Shown here: piece after piece, positions 41,485 through 52,463 of the stretch
How the letters are laid out: each line of letters begins with the position of its first letter
Position numbering within the stretch: the stretch's first letter is position 1
NCBI RefSeq assembly: GCF_013753875.1
Contig: NZ_SMDS01000017.1
Location: 186,001 to 250,000, forward strand
Source: Candidatus Pantoea persica
Lineage (GTDB): Bacteria; Pseudomonadota; Gammaproteobacteria; Enterobacterales; Enterobacteriaceae
Length of the DNA stretch: 64,000 nt
Direction of reading: 5' to 3'
Program-made: the position numbers and the translations under genes
Notes under the pieces: generated by a model
The model's input: the letters and a program-made list of their open reading frames with translations, nothing else
The model's database searches: none
Told to the model about the DNA's origin: nothing

Positions 41485-42892
41485 TCAAACTCCCCTTTGC
41501 TCTATGGTCTGGTGCGCTTTGCTTGCCTGTCGGTTCGGGATCAGATGGTCTATCGCCATAATGATGGCCGGCGTCACCAGCGCGATAGATATATATATAT
41601 ATATATTGTTAATGCCGAAGGGATCCCCCAGCAGATACCAGACGGAGGTCACCACGCAGGCGCCGATCAGGCCAGCGTTCGCGCCGCGAGCGCTTTTGAA
41701 AAACGGCGCGTAGAAGGTGATGACCGCCACCACGGAGATCGACAGGCGAATCGCGCGCGTAAAGAACGAGAGCTTCAGCACTTCCGGCACCAGCAGCACG
41801 AAAATCAGCGGCAGAAAGCCGATAATCAGCGACAGCCAGCGCGTCGCCTTGAACTCCTGCTCCGCGGTCGGCTTGCGCAGCGGCACGTAAAAGTCCTTCA
41901 CCACCAGAGAGGCGATGGCCAGCGCGACGGTACTGACGCTGACGAAGATCGACGCCACCAGCGAGGTGGTGACCGCGCCGGCTATCCACGGATTCATATC
42001 CTGCAGGAAGACGGGCATCGCATAGAGGCTGTTGATTTCCAGGTGCAGGAATTTCGCCACCACGCCGATCACCGCAATCGCCAGACAGATCGGCAGGCAG
42101 AAAAAGAAAGTGACCCAGGTGGCGCGCTTCGCCGAACGCACATCTTTGGTCGAGGAGATGGCCTGAATAACGAACTGGGTGCAGAAAATCTAGCCTATTG
42201 TACCAATCAGCCAGGCGACGATGGTGCTCGCCGATATGTCCGTCCCACGTCCAGTAGTATTGCGGCATCTGCTCGATCATCGGCGTGAAGCCGCCTGTTT
42301 TATAGAGCGCGAAGCCCATGATGGCGAGGATGCCGAAATATTTCAGCGCGCTGGCATGGTGACTCAGACCAGCCCTTTCATGCCGCCGAAACTGAAGTAG
42401 AAGGTGCTGACAATCGCGGTGATAAAGGCCGCTATCGGGAGATTCACCTAGAGAATGGTGGATATTGCCGCCGCGCCGCTGACGTAGTTGTCCACGTTCA
42501 CCAGCAGCAGCGCGTAAATCATAATCACCGATATGATGTTTTTAGTGGTGTTGCTATATTTTTCGGCAATCGCGCCGGAGATGGTGATTTTACCGGTGCT
42601 GTAGATGCGGCGCACCAGCATTAGGCCGAACAGCGGAAAGCCAATGGCGGCACCGATCACCGACCACGACGCGGCGAAGCCGCTTTCAAACGCCGCCTGC
42701 GCGGTGCCGACGGTAGACTTGGCGCCGATATATTCCGACATCAGCAAAATCCCCACCACCAGCGCCGGCATAGCGCGCGAGCCTTCCATAAAATCACCGC
42801 TGCTTTTGCTGCGCAGCCGTTAGGTCAGCTAGGTGGTGAAGAGTATGTAGGCCACCACGATGCCGACAATGATCAGCGTTAAACGTATTCAT
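41485..42892 (-). pseudogene. sodium:solute symporter (SSS family), broken
   Basis: Carrier next to the sialidase, so possibly a sialic-acid importer. It shows SRAMPALVVGILLMSEYIGA, NTTKNIISVIMIYALLLVNV, FVIQAISSTKDVRSAKRATW (consensus SSS segment) and HLIPNRQASKAHQT. Amber codons near 42448 and 42193 plus frameshifts near 42250-42370 and 42830 break it. A run of nine AT dinucleotides (41589-41606) expands an Ile-Tyr stretch near the C-terminus. Confidence 0.8.
41589..41606. repeat. AT dinucleotide run, 9 copies
   Basis: (AT)9 inside the symporter coding sequence, encoding alternating Ile/Tyr on the minus strand; unusual in a GC-rich gene. Confidence 0.93.
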
Positions 42893-43413
42893 CTGAGCCT
42901 CTCTTGAGGATGAGCAAAACTGTGAGGGCGCAAGCCCCCGCTTTTTTATCTGCTGGGTGATGAACTAGCGTTCCGCTGTAATACCGTCTGACAGAGGCCC
43001 GCGCAGGCGGGCCGCAGCCGCTGAGCACATGGACGCGGGCGGGCCGAGAAGAGGCGCAGAAACGCCGTTATGATTAACCACGTTAATCTCCTGTAGGGGA
43101 CAAATTGATTTAATTTAATCAGCCCACTTTCTGGACGAAGGCATCACAGAGAAGTTTATAGGACAGCTAAGGATAAAACAAATTGGTCATGCTCACACAC
43201 TCGGATGTGATTTTATGCAATCACATTTTGCGCGCGCTGGTAACGCGAGGAGCTAGACGGTTCAGCGGGAAAAAGCGCGCAAAGGGCGATGCGGAGCAGG
43301 TAAAACAGCAGGCATGCGGGCAAAGGCCAGGCGGTCAGGCAAGAAAGTCGGCTAGCTGTGCCGTCAGGCAGACGAGCGGCCGATCGACTGGCGACCGGCC
43401 CGCTACGCGCAGC
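42893..43413. other. no gene recognised; short hairpin near 42930
   Basis: About 520 bases. A GGGC-GCAA-GCCC hairpin followed by a T run (about 42926-42947) resembles a weak plus-strand terminator. The rest has no recognised content. Confidence 0.45.
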
Positions 43414-43815
43414 TTAGCCTTGCTCAGCCGGCGGCGTCCATTCGGTAAAGGTGGGCTTGTCCTTTTTCACTTCATAGGCGACATGCTTCACTTCGCCCTT
43501 GGCGGTGGTCACCTCCACCGGATTGATGGTCACGCGCCCTAGGCCAAACAGCGTCGCCACATAGCCGCCGATCTTATGCTTGCCCGGCGTCAGGAACAGA
43601 TCTTTGCTCTGACCGCCGTTCAGCTGGCCGGCATCTTTGCCGTCCACGGTGACAAACACCGAGGAGCCGTCGTCGGCGTGCGTTCTAACGTGGGAAACGC
43701 TCACCTGGGCGGAACCGGCGGTGAAACCCGCATCGTCCTGGCTGGCCTGTTTTTTGGCGCAGCCGCTCAGGGCGACCAGCGCGACAACTGCAAGGGGATT
43801 AAAACGTGACATCAT
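43414..43815 (-). CDS. small lipoprotein with a PEGA-like domain
   Basis: Intact, 133 residues, or one fewer from the second Met. The signal MSRFNPLAVVALVALSGCAK has a lipobox LSGC. The mature part reads DGSSVFVTVDGKDAGQLNGG and SKDLFLTPGKHKIGGYVATL, a surface-carbohydrate-like beta domain with the PGKH turn common in DUF2846/PEGA-type lipoproteins. Probably anchored in the outer membrane. Function unknown; no operon partner is evident. Confidence 0.7.
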   Translation of the reverse strand: MMSRFNPLAVVALVALSGCAKKQASQDDAGFTAGSAQVSVSHVRTHADDGSSVFVTVDGKDAGQLNGGQSKDLFLTPGKHKIGGYVATLFGLGRVTINPVEVTTAKGEVKHVAYEVKKDKPTFTEWTPPAEQG

Positions 43816-44057
43816 CTTTTCGGTTATACCTCTGCTACGGCTAAGCCACTATTTTAGCGTTGTCACACTTTCTCCCACCAGACAATGCGTCAGCATGTTC
43901 TGAATTCGCCCATGCTGCTGCTTTTCCCGCCAGCCACCGCACAAAAGGTTTAGCCGTCGCGCTGACGAACCGCAGTGCTTTTCGTGACGTTATCACTCAC
44001 ACAGACCGCGCCACAGTTGCTCTGCCGCCAAGCCGTCGCGGTTTCAGACGTGACGAT

Positions 44058-45047
44058 TCAGCCTGAAATCGGCGGCAGCGCGGCGATAATGCGCCGAGCT
44101 TCATCCGGGCGCAGTGGATAATCGAAAAAGCTCTGATAGAAGCGCTGCGTCGCCTTAACCATATCCAGCTGCGGAAACAGCTCGGGATGCAGCTGCTTCG
44201 CGGCCCACTGAATCTGCTGCGCCGCCTCGGTGCCGTAGCGATCCCAGGGAAAGACCCCCGATAGGTTTTGCAGCACCCGATGCTGCCTGACCGCCTTCAG
44301 GCCGCTGAACAGGGCCGCATAGTCCGATCTCGCCAGCGAGCCGGCGCCTGCGCCGAGAATAATCACGTCGGGATCCCAGGCGATGACCTGCTCCGGCGAC
44401 ACCTCTTTCATATTGCCCGTGACCTGCGCCGCGGCGTTCTGACCGCCGGCCAGCCTGATCCAGCGATCAATCAGCGTCGCGCTGCCGTCGATTTTGAGCG
44501 GATGCAGCGACTGAATATGCAGCACGCGCGGCCGCTGCGCTGAGGTGAGCGCGGCGGTTTTGGCCGTAACAGCGGCGATCTGCATCTCCAGATAGCGGTT
44601 ATAGGCCGCCGCGCGCCGCTGCGCCGCCGCTGTGTCGACTACCTGCGCGGTGGCGAGCAGCGAACGCTGCATGGCGTCGAACGTGGTGAACTGCATGCTC
44701 AGCGTCGGAATGGCTGCCTGGCGATAGCTGACGGCGTCCGGATCCCCTGCCGGCACGAAGATGGCGTCGACGCCGTGCGCCTGCAGCGCCTGACGCAGCG
44801 ACGACTGCACCTGGAACATCCTGGGCCAGTCCTGCGGATGATTGACGGCGACGACGATACAGTTGCCCGACCCCAGCGTCATCAGCAGGGAATGGTGCGT
44901 ATACCAGGCGTCGGCGATAAGCTGCGCCGGATGCGGCACCTCGACACGCTGACCCAGATCGTCGGTTATGGTCATGGCGCTTGCTGCGCCCGCCGCCGCC
45001 AGGCCGAGCGCCAGCAGGCTGGCGTGCAACAGGGTTTTCATCGTCAA
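44058..45047 (-). CDS. periplasmic iron-siderophore/cobalamin-type binding protein
   Basis: Intact 329-residue ABC transporter solute-binding protein of the BtuF/FepB cluster. The signal peptide MKTLLHASLLALGLAAAGAA cuts near ASA. The domain begins MTITDDLGQRVEVPHPAQLI, and PEQVIAWDPDVIILGAGAG is the usual second-lobe motif. It is 6 bases from the stop of the (broken) TonB receptor on the same strand, so they formed an iron-chelate uptake operon. The permease and ATPase are not visible here. Confidence 0.85.
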   Translation of the reverse strand: MTMKTLLHASLLALGLAAAGAASAMTITDDLGQRVEVPHPAQLIADAWYTHHSLLMTLGSGNCIVVAVNHPQDWPRMFQVQSSLRQALQAHGVDAIFVPAGDPDAVSYRQAAIPTLSMQFTTFDAMQRSLLATAQVVDTAAAQRRAAAYNRYLEMQIAAVTAKTAALTSAQRPRVLHIQSLHPLKIDGSATLIDRWIRLAGGQNAAAQVTGNMKEVSPEQVIAWDPDVIILGAGAGSLARSDYAALFSGLKAVRQHRVLQNLSGVFPWDRYGTEAAQQIQWAAKQLHPELFPQLDMVKATQRFYQSFFDYPLRPDEARRIIAALPPISG

Positions 45048-45053
45048 TGCTCC

Positions 45054-47190
45054 TTAAAAGTCGAGCTGCATGGAGAGCTGCACCTGACGCAGCGCGCCCA
45101 GCGAGGCGCTGGCGTAGCCCGCGCCGCTGTAGCCGTTCAGGCCGCCCGGCACGATATTGGTCCAGTAGTGGCGATTGGTCAGGTTGGTGACGTCGAGGCG
45201 AAAGGTGGCGTCGCTGTTCATCAGGCGGGTTTTGTAGCTCGCGCCCGCATCAAGCATGGTATAGCCGCTGACCCAGCCGTCGTTGTTGTTGTCGGTAGTG
45301 CGGCGGCTCTGGTAGCGCATGCCGCCATGCAGATCCGCACCCGCCAGGCGGGACAGATCCCTGGCGGCGAACAGGCTGGCAGTATAGCGTACCAGGCCAA
45401 CCACCTGCTTGCCCTACGTCTCGCGGCTGGCGGTATCAAACAGGCGCGGATCGAGCCAAGTCATGCCGCCGTAAAGGTGCAGGCTCTATACCACATAGCC
45501 GCCCGCCATCAGCTCCAGTCCGCAGTTGCGCTGCTCGCCGTCAACGGCATAGTCGCCGTTGCCGTTGGTGTAGGCGAACGGGCATCTGATCTCGAACAGC
45601 GCCGCCGACAGCAGCAGCCGGTTAACCGCCAGTTTGCCGCCGACCTCCAACTGCGTGCTGCGATTAGGGCGCGAGGATAGTGCCCGCGTTGCTGGCGCCG
45701 GCGGGCGCGGTATCGCCCTACTGCAGGCTGTCCGCCCAGTTGACATAGAGCGTAAGCGGATCGACCGGCTTGTAGCTCAGGCTGGCGGAGCCGGAGAAGC
45801 CGCGGTTCGAAGAGTGGCTGCTGCGCGCCCCGCTTTTGGCGTAGTTCAAGGCGCTGAGCAGATTCTCGCTGCCCGCCAACAGCAAACTCCACTGTGGGGA
45901 AAACTGCAGGTTGTCACTCAGCAAAAAGGCGTGCTGGGTGGCGGTGGCGGAGTGGTAGCGTCGGGTGAAGTCGGGATAATCCGGCTCATTGAAGCGCGCC
46001 GGATCGGCCAGCGACACGCTGCCCAGCGTCGCGGTGCCGCCGTCAATCGGGTTCATATTTTCCCAGACGAAGCCGCGCACGCCGGTAGCAAGCTGATGGT
46101 GAATCCAGCCGGTTTCCACCTCGCCGGTAAGATTCGCCATATAGCTGTTGATGGTAAAGCGGCTGGCGGTCGAGGAGGAGGTAGTGGTGGTGTAGTGCCC
46201 GGCGCGGTCGGTAAAGGTATTGGTGACGCCGGTGGACTCGCGATCGGCAATCTGACGCAGCACGCCGATTTCGCCCTGCCAGAGTTGCCGTCAAAATCGT
46301 GTTTGAGACGCAGCCCTGCGGTCAGCGTATGGTCATCATCCCCGGCGTAGTATTGCCCGAGGTTCGCCCTCTTGGCATCGGGCGCGGCGGGAAACGTCAG
46401 GCCGTTGCCCAGCGCAAATTTGCCCGGCAGCCCTTTGGCATAATAGTGGTAGTAGCTGAAATTGCTCTCCAGCACGGTCTGGTCGCTGAGGTTAGCGTCG
46501 GGCGCGAGGCTAAAAAGCTGGCGGCGCACCTTGCTGCCGCTGACGTAGCCGACCCCCCTCGTCATCCAGCAGACTCAGCCGGTAGCGCAGGCGATCGCCC
46601 CGATCGAGCGACCCGCTGAAATCGCCGGCGACCTTGTGGTTGCCGCTGCTGCTGCCGACGGTAAGGCGATGCAGCAGCAGATCGGTGGCGCACTTCGCCA
46701 CGAAGTTGAAAAGGCCAGCCGGGTTGGCCGGCATACAGCGAGCCTGCCAGCCCGTTCAGCACCTCGATATGATCAACTCGAATATGATCAAACTGTTCGG
46801 CGGCGTAGTCGGTGGTGGATACCACGTTCAGGCCGTCGATCATGCTGTTCTGCACCACGCTGCCCTGCATGCCGCGCGTTTGCGGACGTGCGCCGTCGCC
46901 CTGCACCGAGGGCATATAGCGGTAGAGATCGGTCACGCTTTTCAGCTGCTGGCGCCGCATCATGGCGGGCGAGAGCGACTGAAGGGAGAACGGCGTATCG
47001 CGCACCTTTGCCGGCCCGCATTGCCGAGCATCGCCTCTTTTTGCGTCGCGTCATCGCGGCTGTCGGCGGGCGCGGCGGAGACGGCCAGCGTTTCATCGGC
47101 GCTCTGCTGCGCGCCGTGCACGGTGGAAATAAAGCAAAAAAGCAGGCCAGGCAGCGTCTGGGCGAGCCGCGCGTTGGAAAAGAGATTCAT
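45054..47190 (-). pseudogene. TonB-dependent siderophore receptor, broken
   Basis: Outer-membrane receptor relic. Signal peptide MNLFSNARLAQTLPGLLFCF; plug domain pieces SVTDLYRYMPSVQGDGARPQ, TRGMQGSVVQNSMIDGLNVV and HIEVLNGLAGSLYAGQPG; barrel pieces including RFTINSYMANLTGEVETGWI; and the C-terminal strand RQVQLSMQLDF ending in Phe, as required for insertion. At least six frameshifts or stops (near 47010, 46735, 46560, 46285, 45720, 45485, 45415). The cognate binding protein downstream is intact. Confidence 0.85.
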
Positions 47191-47459
47191 TATATTATTG
47201 CGCCACTGAGTCAGGTGATATTCACAGGTTTAAATAATGACAGAGAGAAACCTTATCGTTGCATTTACAATTATATAGCGCTAAACCCTGCTAAGGTTAG
47301 CGGTAATTGTTAATAGCGCGATTATGATTGTCGATGACGAGAGAATGTCGATGTTTTTTTAGTCATCATGCGGTCATGAATGGCTAACAAAATTGATAGA
47401 TATATCGCGCACCGCGCAGATAAATTGTGGTGAATGCTTAACCAACCAGAGGATAAATA

Positions 47460-47838
47460 ATGGCGACAGTCAAAAGTATCAATTATTCCGAGCTGGGTCC
47501 CGTCACCGCGCCTTATGTGCACGCGGTAAAACACGCCGATACGCTCTATATTTCCGGCCTGACCGCCTTTGGCACGGCCGCGCAGCAGGGGAAATATTGC
47601 CGAGCAGGCGGAGGCGATATTTCAGCAGCTGCAGAAGATCGCCATGGCGGAAAAGACCTTACTTGCCTCCCTGCTGAAAGTGACAATATTCACTACCGCC
47701 TTTGATTATACTGTCGCGCTGCGCGAGGTGCTATTCCGCTATTACGGCGCGCACCTGCCTGCCAGTTCGCTGGTAGAGGTGAGTCGCCTGTTTTCTCCCG
47801 ATCTGCATATCGAGATCGAGGCTATTATGGCGCTGTAG
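47460..47838 (+). pseudogene. RidA-family deaminase, frameshifted
   Basis: MATVKSINYSELGPVTAPYV, HADTLYISGLTAFGTAAQQG, then after one frameshift near 47590 NIAEQAEAIFQQLQKIAMAE, LLKVTIFTTAFDYTVALREV and SLVEVSRLFSPDLHIEIEAI. RidA proteins hydrolyse reactive enamines/imines. The single indel is the only obvious lesion. AGAGG precedes the start. Confidence 0.8.
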
Positions 47839-48212
47839 CCGCGCCGGCTGGGTCAGCCACATTATAAAAAGTAATCAATGCATTAGACTGGCTCATGTAG
47901 CGTAAACACGCGGGCAAAGTCAAGGCGCGCCTGCCGCTATTTCTCTCTTTTATGAGTCGCCTCAAGAAACTGAAAAGTTACCAAATAAACCAATATGCAA
48001 CTTTAATGCAACATCTAAGCATCTTTATTCGTTCTTCACCGGCTACGGGTCGCTAGTTATGCACTGTTTTGCACTAAAATGTGGCAGATGCCGCTTTTTT
48101 CGTCGCTGGAGAAAAATTATCTTTTCCCTCTAAGTGGTAAATTAGCGTGGTGCGGTGATATTCGCTGCACATCCACGGCGACACATAACGACTTAGAAAA
48201 AGAAAGGTTTTT
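47839..48212. other. no gene recognised
   Basis: About 370 bases upstream of the glutamate dehydrogenase gene; probably its promoter region. Confidence 0.5.
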
Positions 48213-49487
48213 ATGGAAAAGCTATCTTACGCGTCTGAAAACAGTACATCTGCCTGGTCCACCTATCTGCAGCAAATCGACCGCGTCGCGCCCTATCTGG
48301 GCGAGCTGGCGCGCTGGATCGATACGCTGCGCCATCCTAAGCGCGCCCTGATTGTCGATATTCCGCTGCAAATGGATGACGGCACCATTCGCCATTTCGA
48401 GGGCTATCGAGTACAGCACAACCTGTCGCGTGGGCCGGGCAAAGGCGGCGTCCGCTATCACCCGAACGTCGATCTTAACGAGGTGATGGCGCTCTCCGCC
48501 TGGATGACCATCAAATGCGCCGCGGTCAATCTGCCCTACGGCGGCGCCAAAGGTGGCATCCGCTGCAATCCCTTTGCGCTTTCCGAAGGAGAGCTGGAGC
48601 GCCTGACGCGCCGTTATACCAGCGAAATCGGCATCATTATCGGGCCGCAGAAAGATATTCCCGCGCCGGACGTCGGTACCAACAGCAAGGTGATGGCGTG
48701 GATGATGGACACCTACTCCATGAACAGCGGTACCACCGTGACCGGCGTGGTGACCGGCAAGCCGGTGCATCTCGGCGGCTCGCTGGGTCGCGAAAAGGCG
48801 ACCGGACGCGGCGTCTTTGTCACCGGACGTGAAGTGGTGCGCCGCGCGGGCATTTCCGTTAAAGGCGCGCGCGTCGCGGTGCAGGGCTTCGGCAACGTCG
48901 GCAGCGAAGCAGCGCGGCTGTTCAGCGAAGCGGGCGCCTTTGTGGTGGCGATTCAGGACCACAGCGCGACGATCGCCAACGCAGACGGCATCGACATGGC
49001 GGCGCTGACGCGCTGGCAGCAGGAGCACAAGCAGATCCTCGGCTTCCCCGGCGCGCAGCAGATCGACGAAGAGGCTTTCTGGACTACGCAGATGGATATT
49101 CTGATCCCGGCGGCGTTGGAGGGGCAAATCACGCGCGCCCGCGCGGAGAACCTGCGCTGCAAGCTAGTGCTGGAAGGCGCCAACGGACCGACCTACCCGG
49201 AAGCGGACGACGTGCTGGCGGCGCGCGATATCATCGTGGTGCCGGACGTGATCTGCAACGCCGGCGGCGTGACGGTTAGCTACTTCGAATGGGTGCAGGA
49301 TATGGCCAGCTTCTTCTGGAGCGAAGAGGAGATCAACGCGCGCATGGATAAAATAATGACCGACGCCATGGTGCACGTCTGGAACAAATCCCGCGAGAAA
49401 GAGTGCTCGCTGCGTACCGCAGCCTATATCGTCGCCTGCGAACGCATCCTGATGGCGCGCAAAGAGCGCGGCATCTATCCAGGCTAA
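48213..49487 (+). CDS. glutamate dehydrogenase (GudB/RocG type)
   Basis: Intact 424 residues, catalysing reversible oxidative deamination of glutamate to 2-oxoglutarate. The ATG at 48213 follows GAAAGG. The active-site segment [15 protein letters not shown] has the catalytic Lys, upstream [20 protein letters not shown] is the substrate site, and the Rossmann motif is [20 protein letters not shown]. Length fits the short hexameric catabolic class. It stands alone with its own terminator and is well preserved while both flanks decay, which suggests selection for nitrogen metabolism. Confidence 0.93.
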   Translation: MEKLSYASENSTSAWSTYLQQIDRVAPYLGELARWIDTLRHPKRALIVDIPLQMDDGTIRHFEGYRVQHNLSRGPGKGGVRYHPNVDLNEVMALSAWMTIKCAAVNLPYGGAKGGIRCNPFALSEGELERLTRRYTSEIGIIIGPQKDIPAPDVGTNSKVMAWMMDTYSMNSGTTVTGVVTGKPVHLGGSLGREKATGRGVFVTGREVVRRAGISVKGARVAVQGFGNVGSEAARLFSEAGAFVVAIQDHSATIANADGIDMAALTRWQQEHKQILGFPGAQQIDEEAFWTTQMDILIPAALEGQITRARAENLRCKLVLEGANGPTYPEADDVLAARDIIVVPDVICNAGGVTVSYFEWVQDMASFFWSEEEINARMDKIMTDAMVHVWNKSREKECSLRTAAYIVACERILMARKERGIYPG

Positions 49488-49493
49488 GCTAAT

Positions 49494-49519
49494 GGGGCAG
49501 CACAGGCTGCCCCTTTTTT
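49494..49519. terminator. terminator between glutamate dehydrogenase and SDR
   Basis: A perfect GGGGCAGC/GCTGCCCC stem with a 4-base loop is followed by TTTTTT on the plus strand; it lies between convergent genes. Confidence 0.9.
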
Positions 49520-50247
49520 CAGTGGCGCATCAACCCGCCGTCGACCGCGTACTGGCTACCGGTCACATAGGCGGCATCGCTGGAGAGCAGAAACAGCGCC
49601 ACCGCCACCGCCTCTTCCGCCTTGCCGGCCCGTTTCAGCGGCACCTGGCTGACGATAAAATCCTCAAACTGCTGTCGCGCCGAATTGGGCATAAAATCGC
49701 GAAAATGGGTTTCGATAGGGCCGGGGATCACAACGTTGACGCGAATGCCGCGCGGTGCCAGCACAGAGGCCCAGGAGCGCACCATGGCGACGATGGCGCC
49801 TTTGGTGGCGACATAGAGGCTGGTGGTCGCCGCGCCCTCATAGACCGAAGAGGAAGAGGTTACTACCACCGACGCGCCTGGATTAAGCCGCGCCAGCGGC
49901 AGCATCGGCCCGCGCACGTTGGCGTTCATCATGGCGTTGAACGCTTCCGCCGTCACCGAATCCAGATCGCCCAGCTCCGCGTAGCCGGCGTTAAGCCACC
50001 GGCCGTCCGGCCTGCCCCACATCTCCACCGCCTCGCTCAGCGCGTCGATATCCGCCTCCGGCGAGACGTCGTTACGCAATACCAGCGCATTGTCGTACAG
50101 CACACTGTTGGCGTACTGCAACCGGCTGAGGTTGCGTCCGGTTACCGCTACGCGGCCGCCTTCTGCCTGCACGCGCAGCGCGCCCGCCAGTCCCACGCCG
50201 CTGGTGCCGCCGGTAATCAGGATGCATTTGTCACTAAATCGGGCCAT
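49519..50247 (-). CDS. SDR-family NAD(P)-dependent oxidoreductase
   Basis: Intact 242 residues from the ATG giving MARFSDKCILITGGTSGVGL; the longer upstream frame has no family match. Cofactor motif TGGTSGVG, structural motif NAGY (WLNAGYAELG), catalytic Ser in VVTSSSSVYEG and YxxxK in SLYVATKGAIVAMVRSW. The C-terminus AAYVTGSQYAVDGGLM is classical SDR. Substrate unknown. Confidence 0.88.
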   Translation of the reverse strand: MARFSDKCILITGGTSGVGLAGALRVQAEGGRVAVTGRNLSRLQYANSVLYDNALVLRNDVSPEADIDALSEAVEMWGRPDGRWLNAGYAELGDLDSVTAEAFNAMMNANVRGPMLPLARLNPGASVVVTSSSSVYEGAATTSLYVATKGAIVAMVRSWASVLAPRGIRVNVVIPGPIETHFRDFMPNSARQQFEDFIVSQVPLKRAGKAEEAVAVALFLLSSDAAYVTGSQYAVDGGLMRH

Positions 50248-50826
50248 TTCTCCTCCCTCTGGCGAGTCGCTGGCGCCTGCCCCGCTCCGCCGCCGTATTA
50301 AATATGAGGCCAACCTCTGAATGTTGGCCGGCGGCAGCGAGAACGTAGCATTTTTGTCGCCGGAGGGGATTATTTAATCGACTCCGGCTCGCGACCTTTA
50401 TCAAGAGCGGCGACAGACGCGACCGCAGCTTAATTTCAGGCGCAATAGAGCGCTGTTGAAAGAAATTTCCGCTAAACCTTTGGCTGGCCCGGTTATTTTA
50501 AACCCTTCTGATTGTCTGATTATTCCCCGGCCCTTACTGACCAGGGCGAAAAATATGAGCCTGAATAAAAAGCCGTGATGCGATAACGCTCTGTTTTGCG
50601 GCTGTTTATCTGCTACTCTCCGCCAGACGCGGCATCTATATCGCCGGAAACGTCCTGCGGCAGGTTAAAAAGCTGCTAATTTGTAAGCGAGACCGTTTTT
50701 ATAGTAAGGTAAAGTCATGTAAACAAGCTGTCATATTTTATTTGTCATGCTGCATATAGCTTTCTTTTCCATTTCCGCGGTACGGCGACGAAAGCTATAA
50801 GAGCCTCATTTTTTTATGAGGATAAA
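50248..50826. other. no gene recognised
   Basis: About 580 bases between the SDR and proP starts. No coding sequence is supported; it likely holds promoters for both divergent genes. Confidence 0.5.
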
Positions 50827-51019
50827 ATGAGTACCGAAAATCACGCCACGGAAAAAGTCAGAAAGAATTTCTGGCAGAAAAAACAGAAAGAGCTGACGGT
50901 GGACGATATTACCACCGTCGATAACGATATGCTGAAACGCGCGGTCGGCGCGGCGGCGCTTGGCAACGCCATGGAGTGGTTCGACTTCGGCGTCTACAGC
51001 GATCTCGCCGTCACCATCG
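50827..51019 (+). pseudogene. proP: ProP-type osmolyte MFS transporter, 5' fragment
   Basis: MSTENHATEKVRKNFWQKKQ, then DITTVDNDMLKRAVGAAALG and NAMEWFDFGVYSDLA match the start of the proline/betaine transporter ProP up to its first membrane helix. At 51019/51020 it is cut by the C-terminal half of the Tn3 transposase. The remainder of the gene is not in the window. Confidence 0.85.
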
Positions 51020-52436
51020 GAACAATTAAAAAAAGTCACTATCAGTATAAACTCAGACGCTAATGAGTTTGTAAGAACGCAACTACAGTCGAACAAATTG
51101 CAGTGGAATCTGGCCAGTAAAAAATGGAAAACGAGTATCGACAATTCTGTTTATAAACAAATAAAGAATATAGGGATTGTTGATGCAATGAAATTTGTTA
51201 ATGGAGGAACAAACTTCCTCTCTGTATTTGATGGCATTTCATCGAAAAAGAATGATCTTATGGCCACAGACAATGATCTTCTTGCGTGTATATTTGGCAA
51301 TGGCGCCGATTATGGAGTTCACAAAATGGCCAATGCCTCTGACTGAAGTATCAATGTGCTAAGAGGCGTTAATGGCAAATTAATAAGACCAGAGACAACA
51401 AGGCAAGCTAATAATATTATTTCTGATGCAATTTCTTCATTCCAAACTTTCAAATACTGGACAATAAATGAGGATGCTCCGTTTGTTAGTATTGATGGAC
51501 AAAAACACTCATGTAGAATAAATACATTCAAAGCCCGTTTTTCTTCTAAATATTTTCGCAAAGGTAAAGGGGTATCTGCCATGACACTTATTTCAAACCA
51601 TGTGCCGTTAGCAACAGTAGTTATTTCGCCAAACGAATATGAAGGTCATTTTGCATTTGATCTATTACACAACAATATAAGTGAAATACCGCCAAGAGCT
51701 TTATCTACAGATAACCATGGTGTTAATAATGTAAAATTTGCAATTCTCGATATTTTTGAATATCTGTTCTCACCTAGACATGCGAAGTTTAATAAGGTAT
51801 TTTATGAACTGTTTGAGGTAGAACTGATTGATGACGAGCTGGTAATAAAATTAAGGAAGTCCATCAATAATAAATTAGTCATTCAGGAATGGGATAATAT
51901 ACTACATATTATTCGCTTTTTAAGTCGAAAAACAACAGTGCAAAGCACCATTGTTAGTAAACTGTCTAATACAAAACGTGGCAGTAAAATACTGGAGGCT
52001 CTCAGAGAATATGATAAATTGCTCAGGTGCATTTATGTGCTAAATTATGTAGACGATAAAACATTAAGACAGTTTGTACAGCAGGCATTAAACGGATGGA
52101 AAGCTTATCATCAGCTGATGAAGGGCTATAGCATCAGTGAATGATAATCAATTCCGTGGGGGCAGCGATTATCAAATAGATCAGTGGAATGATTGTGCCC
52201 GGCTGATTGCGAACTGCATTATTTACTACAATGCTGCAATATTATCAGGATTAGTAGAAAGATTTGAGCAGACGGATAATAAAGAGGCTATTGATATGTT
52301 AGCTAATTTATCCCCTGTAGCCTGGGGACATATTCTGTTAGGAGGGAATTATTCGTTTGAGGAGCAGGCTGCAATCACTGTTCTGGTTGGTATCCTGGAA
52401 AGCGTAGATCCATTTAGTGATGAATATGACGAGTAA
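51020..52436 (+). pseudogene. tnpA: Tn3-family transposase TnpA, C-terminal half
   Basis: Frame EQLKKVTISINSDANEFVRT continues to MANASD, a TGA at 51344-51346, then a long frame with DGQKHSCRINTFKARFSSKY, GVSAMTLISNHVPLATVVIS and STDNHGVNNVKFAILDIFEY, the DDE catalytic core. After one frameshift near 52135, DNQFRGGSDYQIDQWNDCAR and LLGGNYSFEEQ close it. It completes the N-terminal half at 35989-37595. Confidence 0.88.
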
Positions 52437-52463
52437 TTTTAAAACTTAACTTAATGATAATTA

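Noticed and set aside
42926..42947. Riboswitch or strong terminator near the symporter start
   Set aside because: Only a four-base-pair stem; not enough to call more than a weak hairpin.
37593..51019. Genes inside the Tn3 element as transposon cargo such as resistance or metal genes
   Set aside because: They are ordinary backbone-type genes, mostly broken, placed inside the transposase gene rather than beside it; no resolvase or cassette structure.
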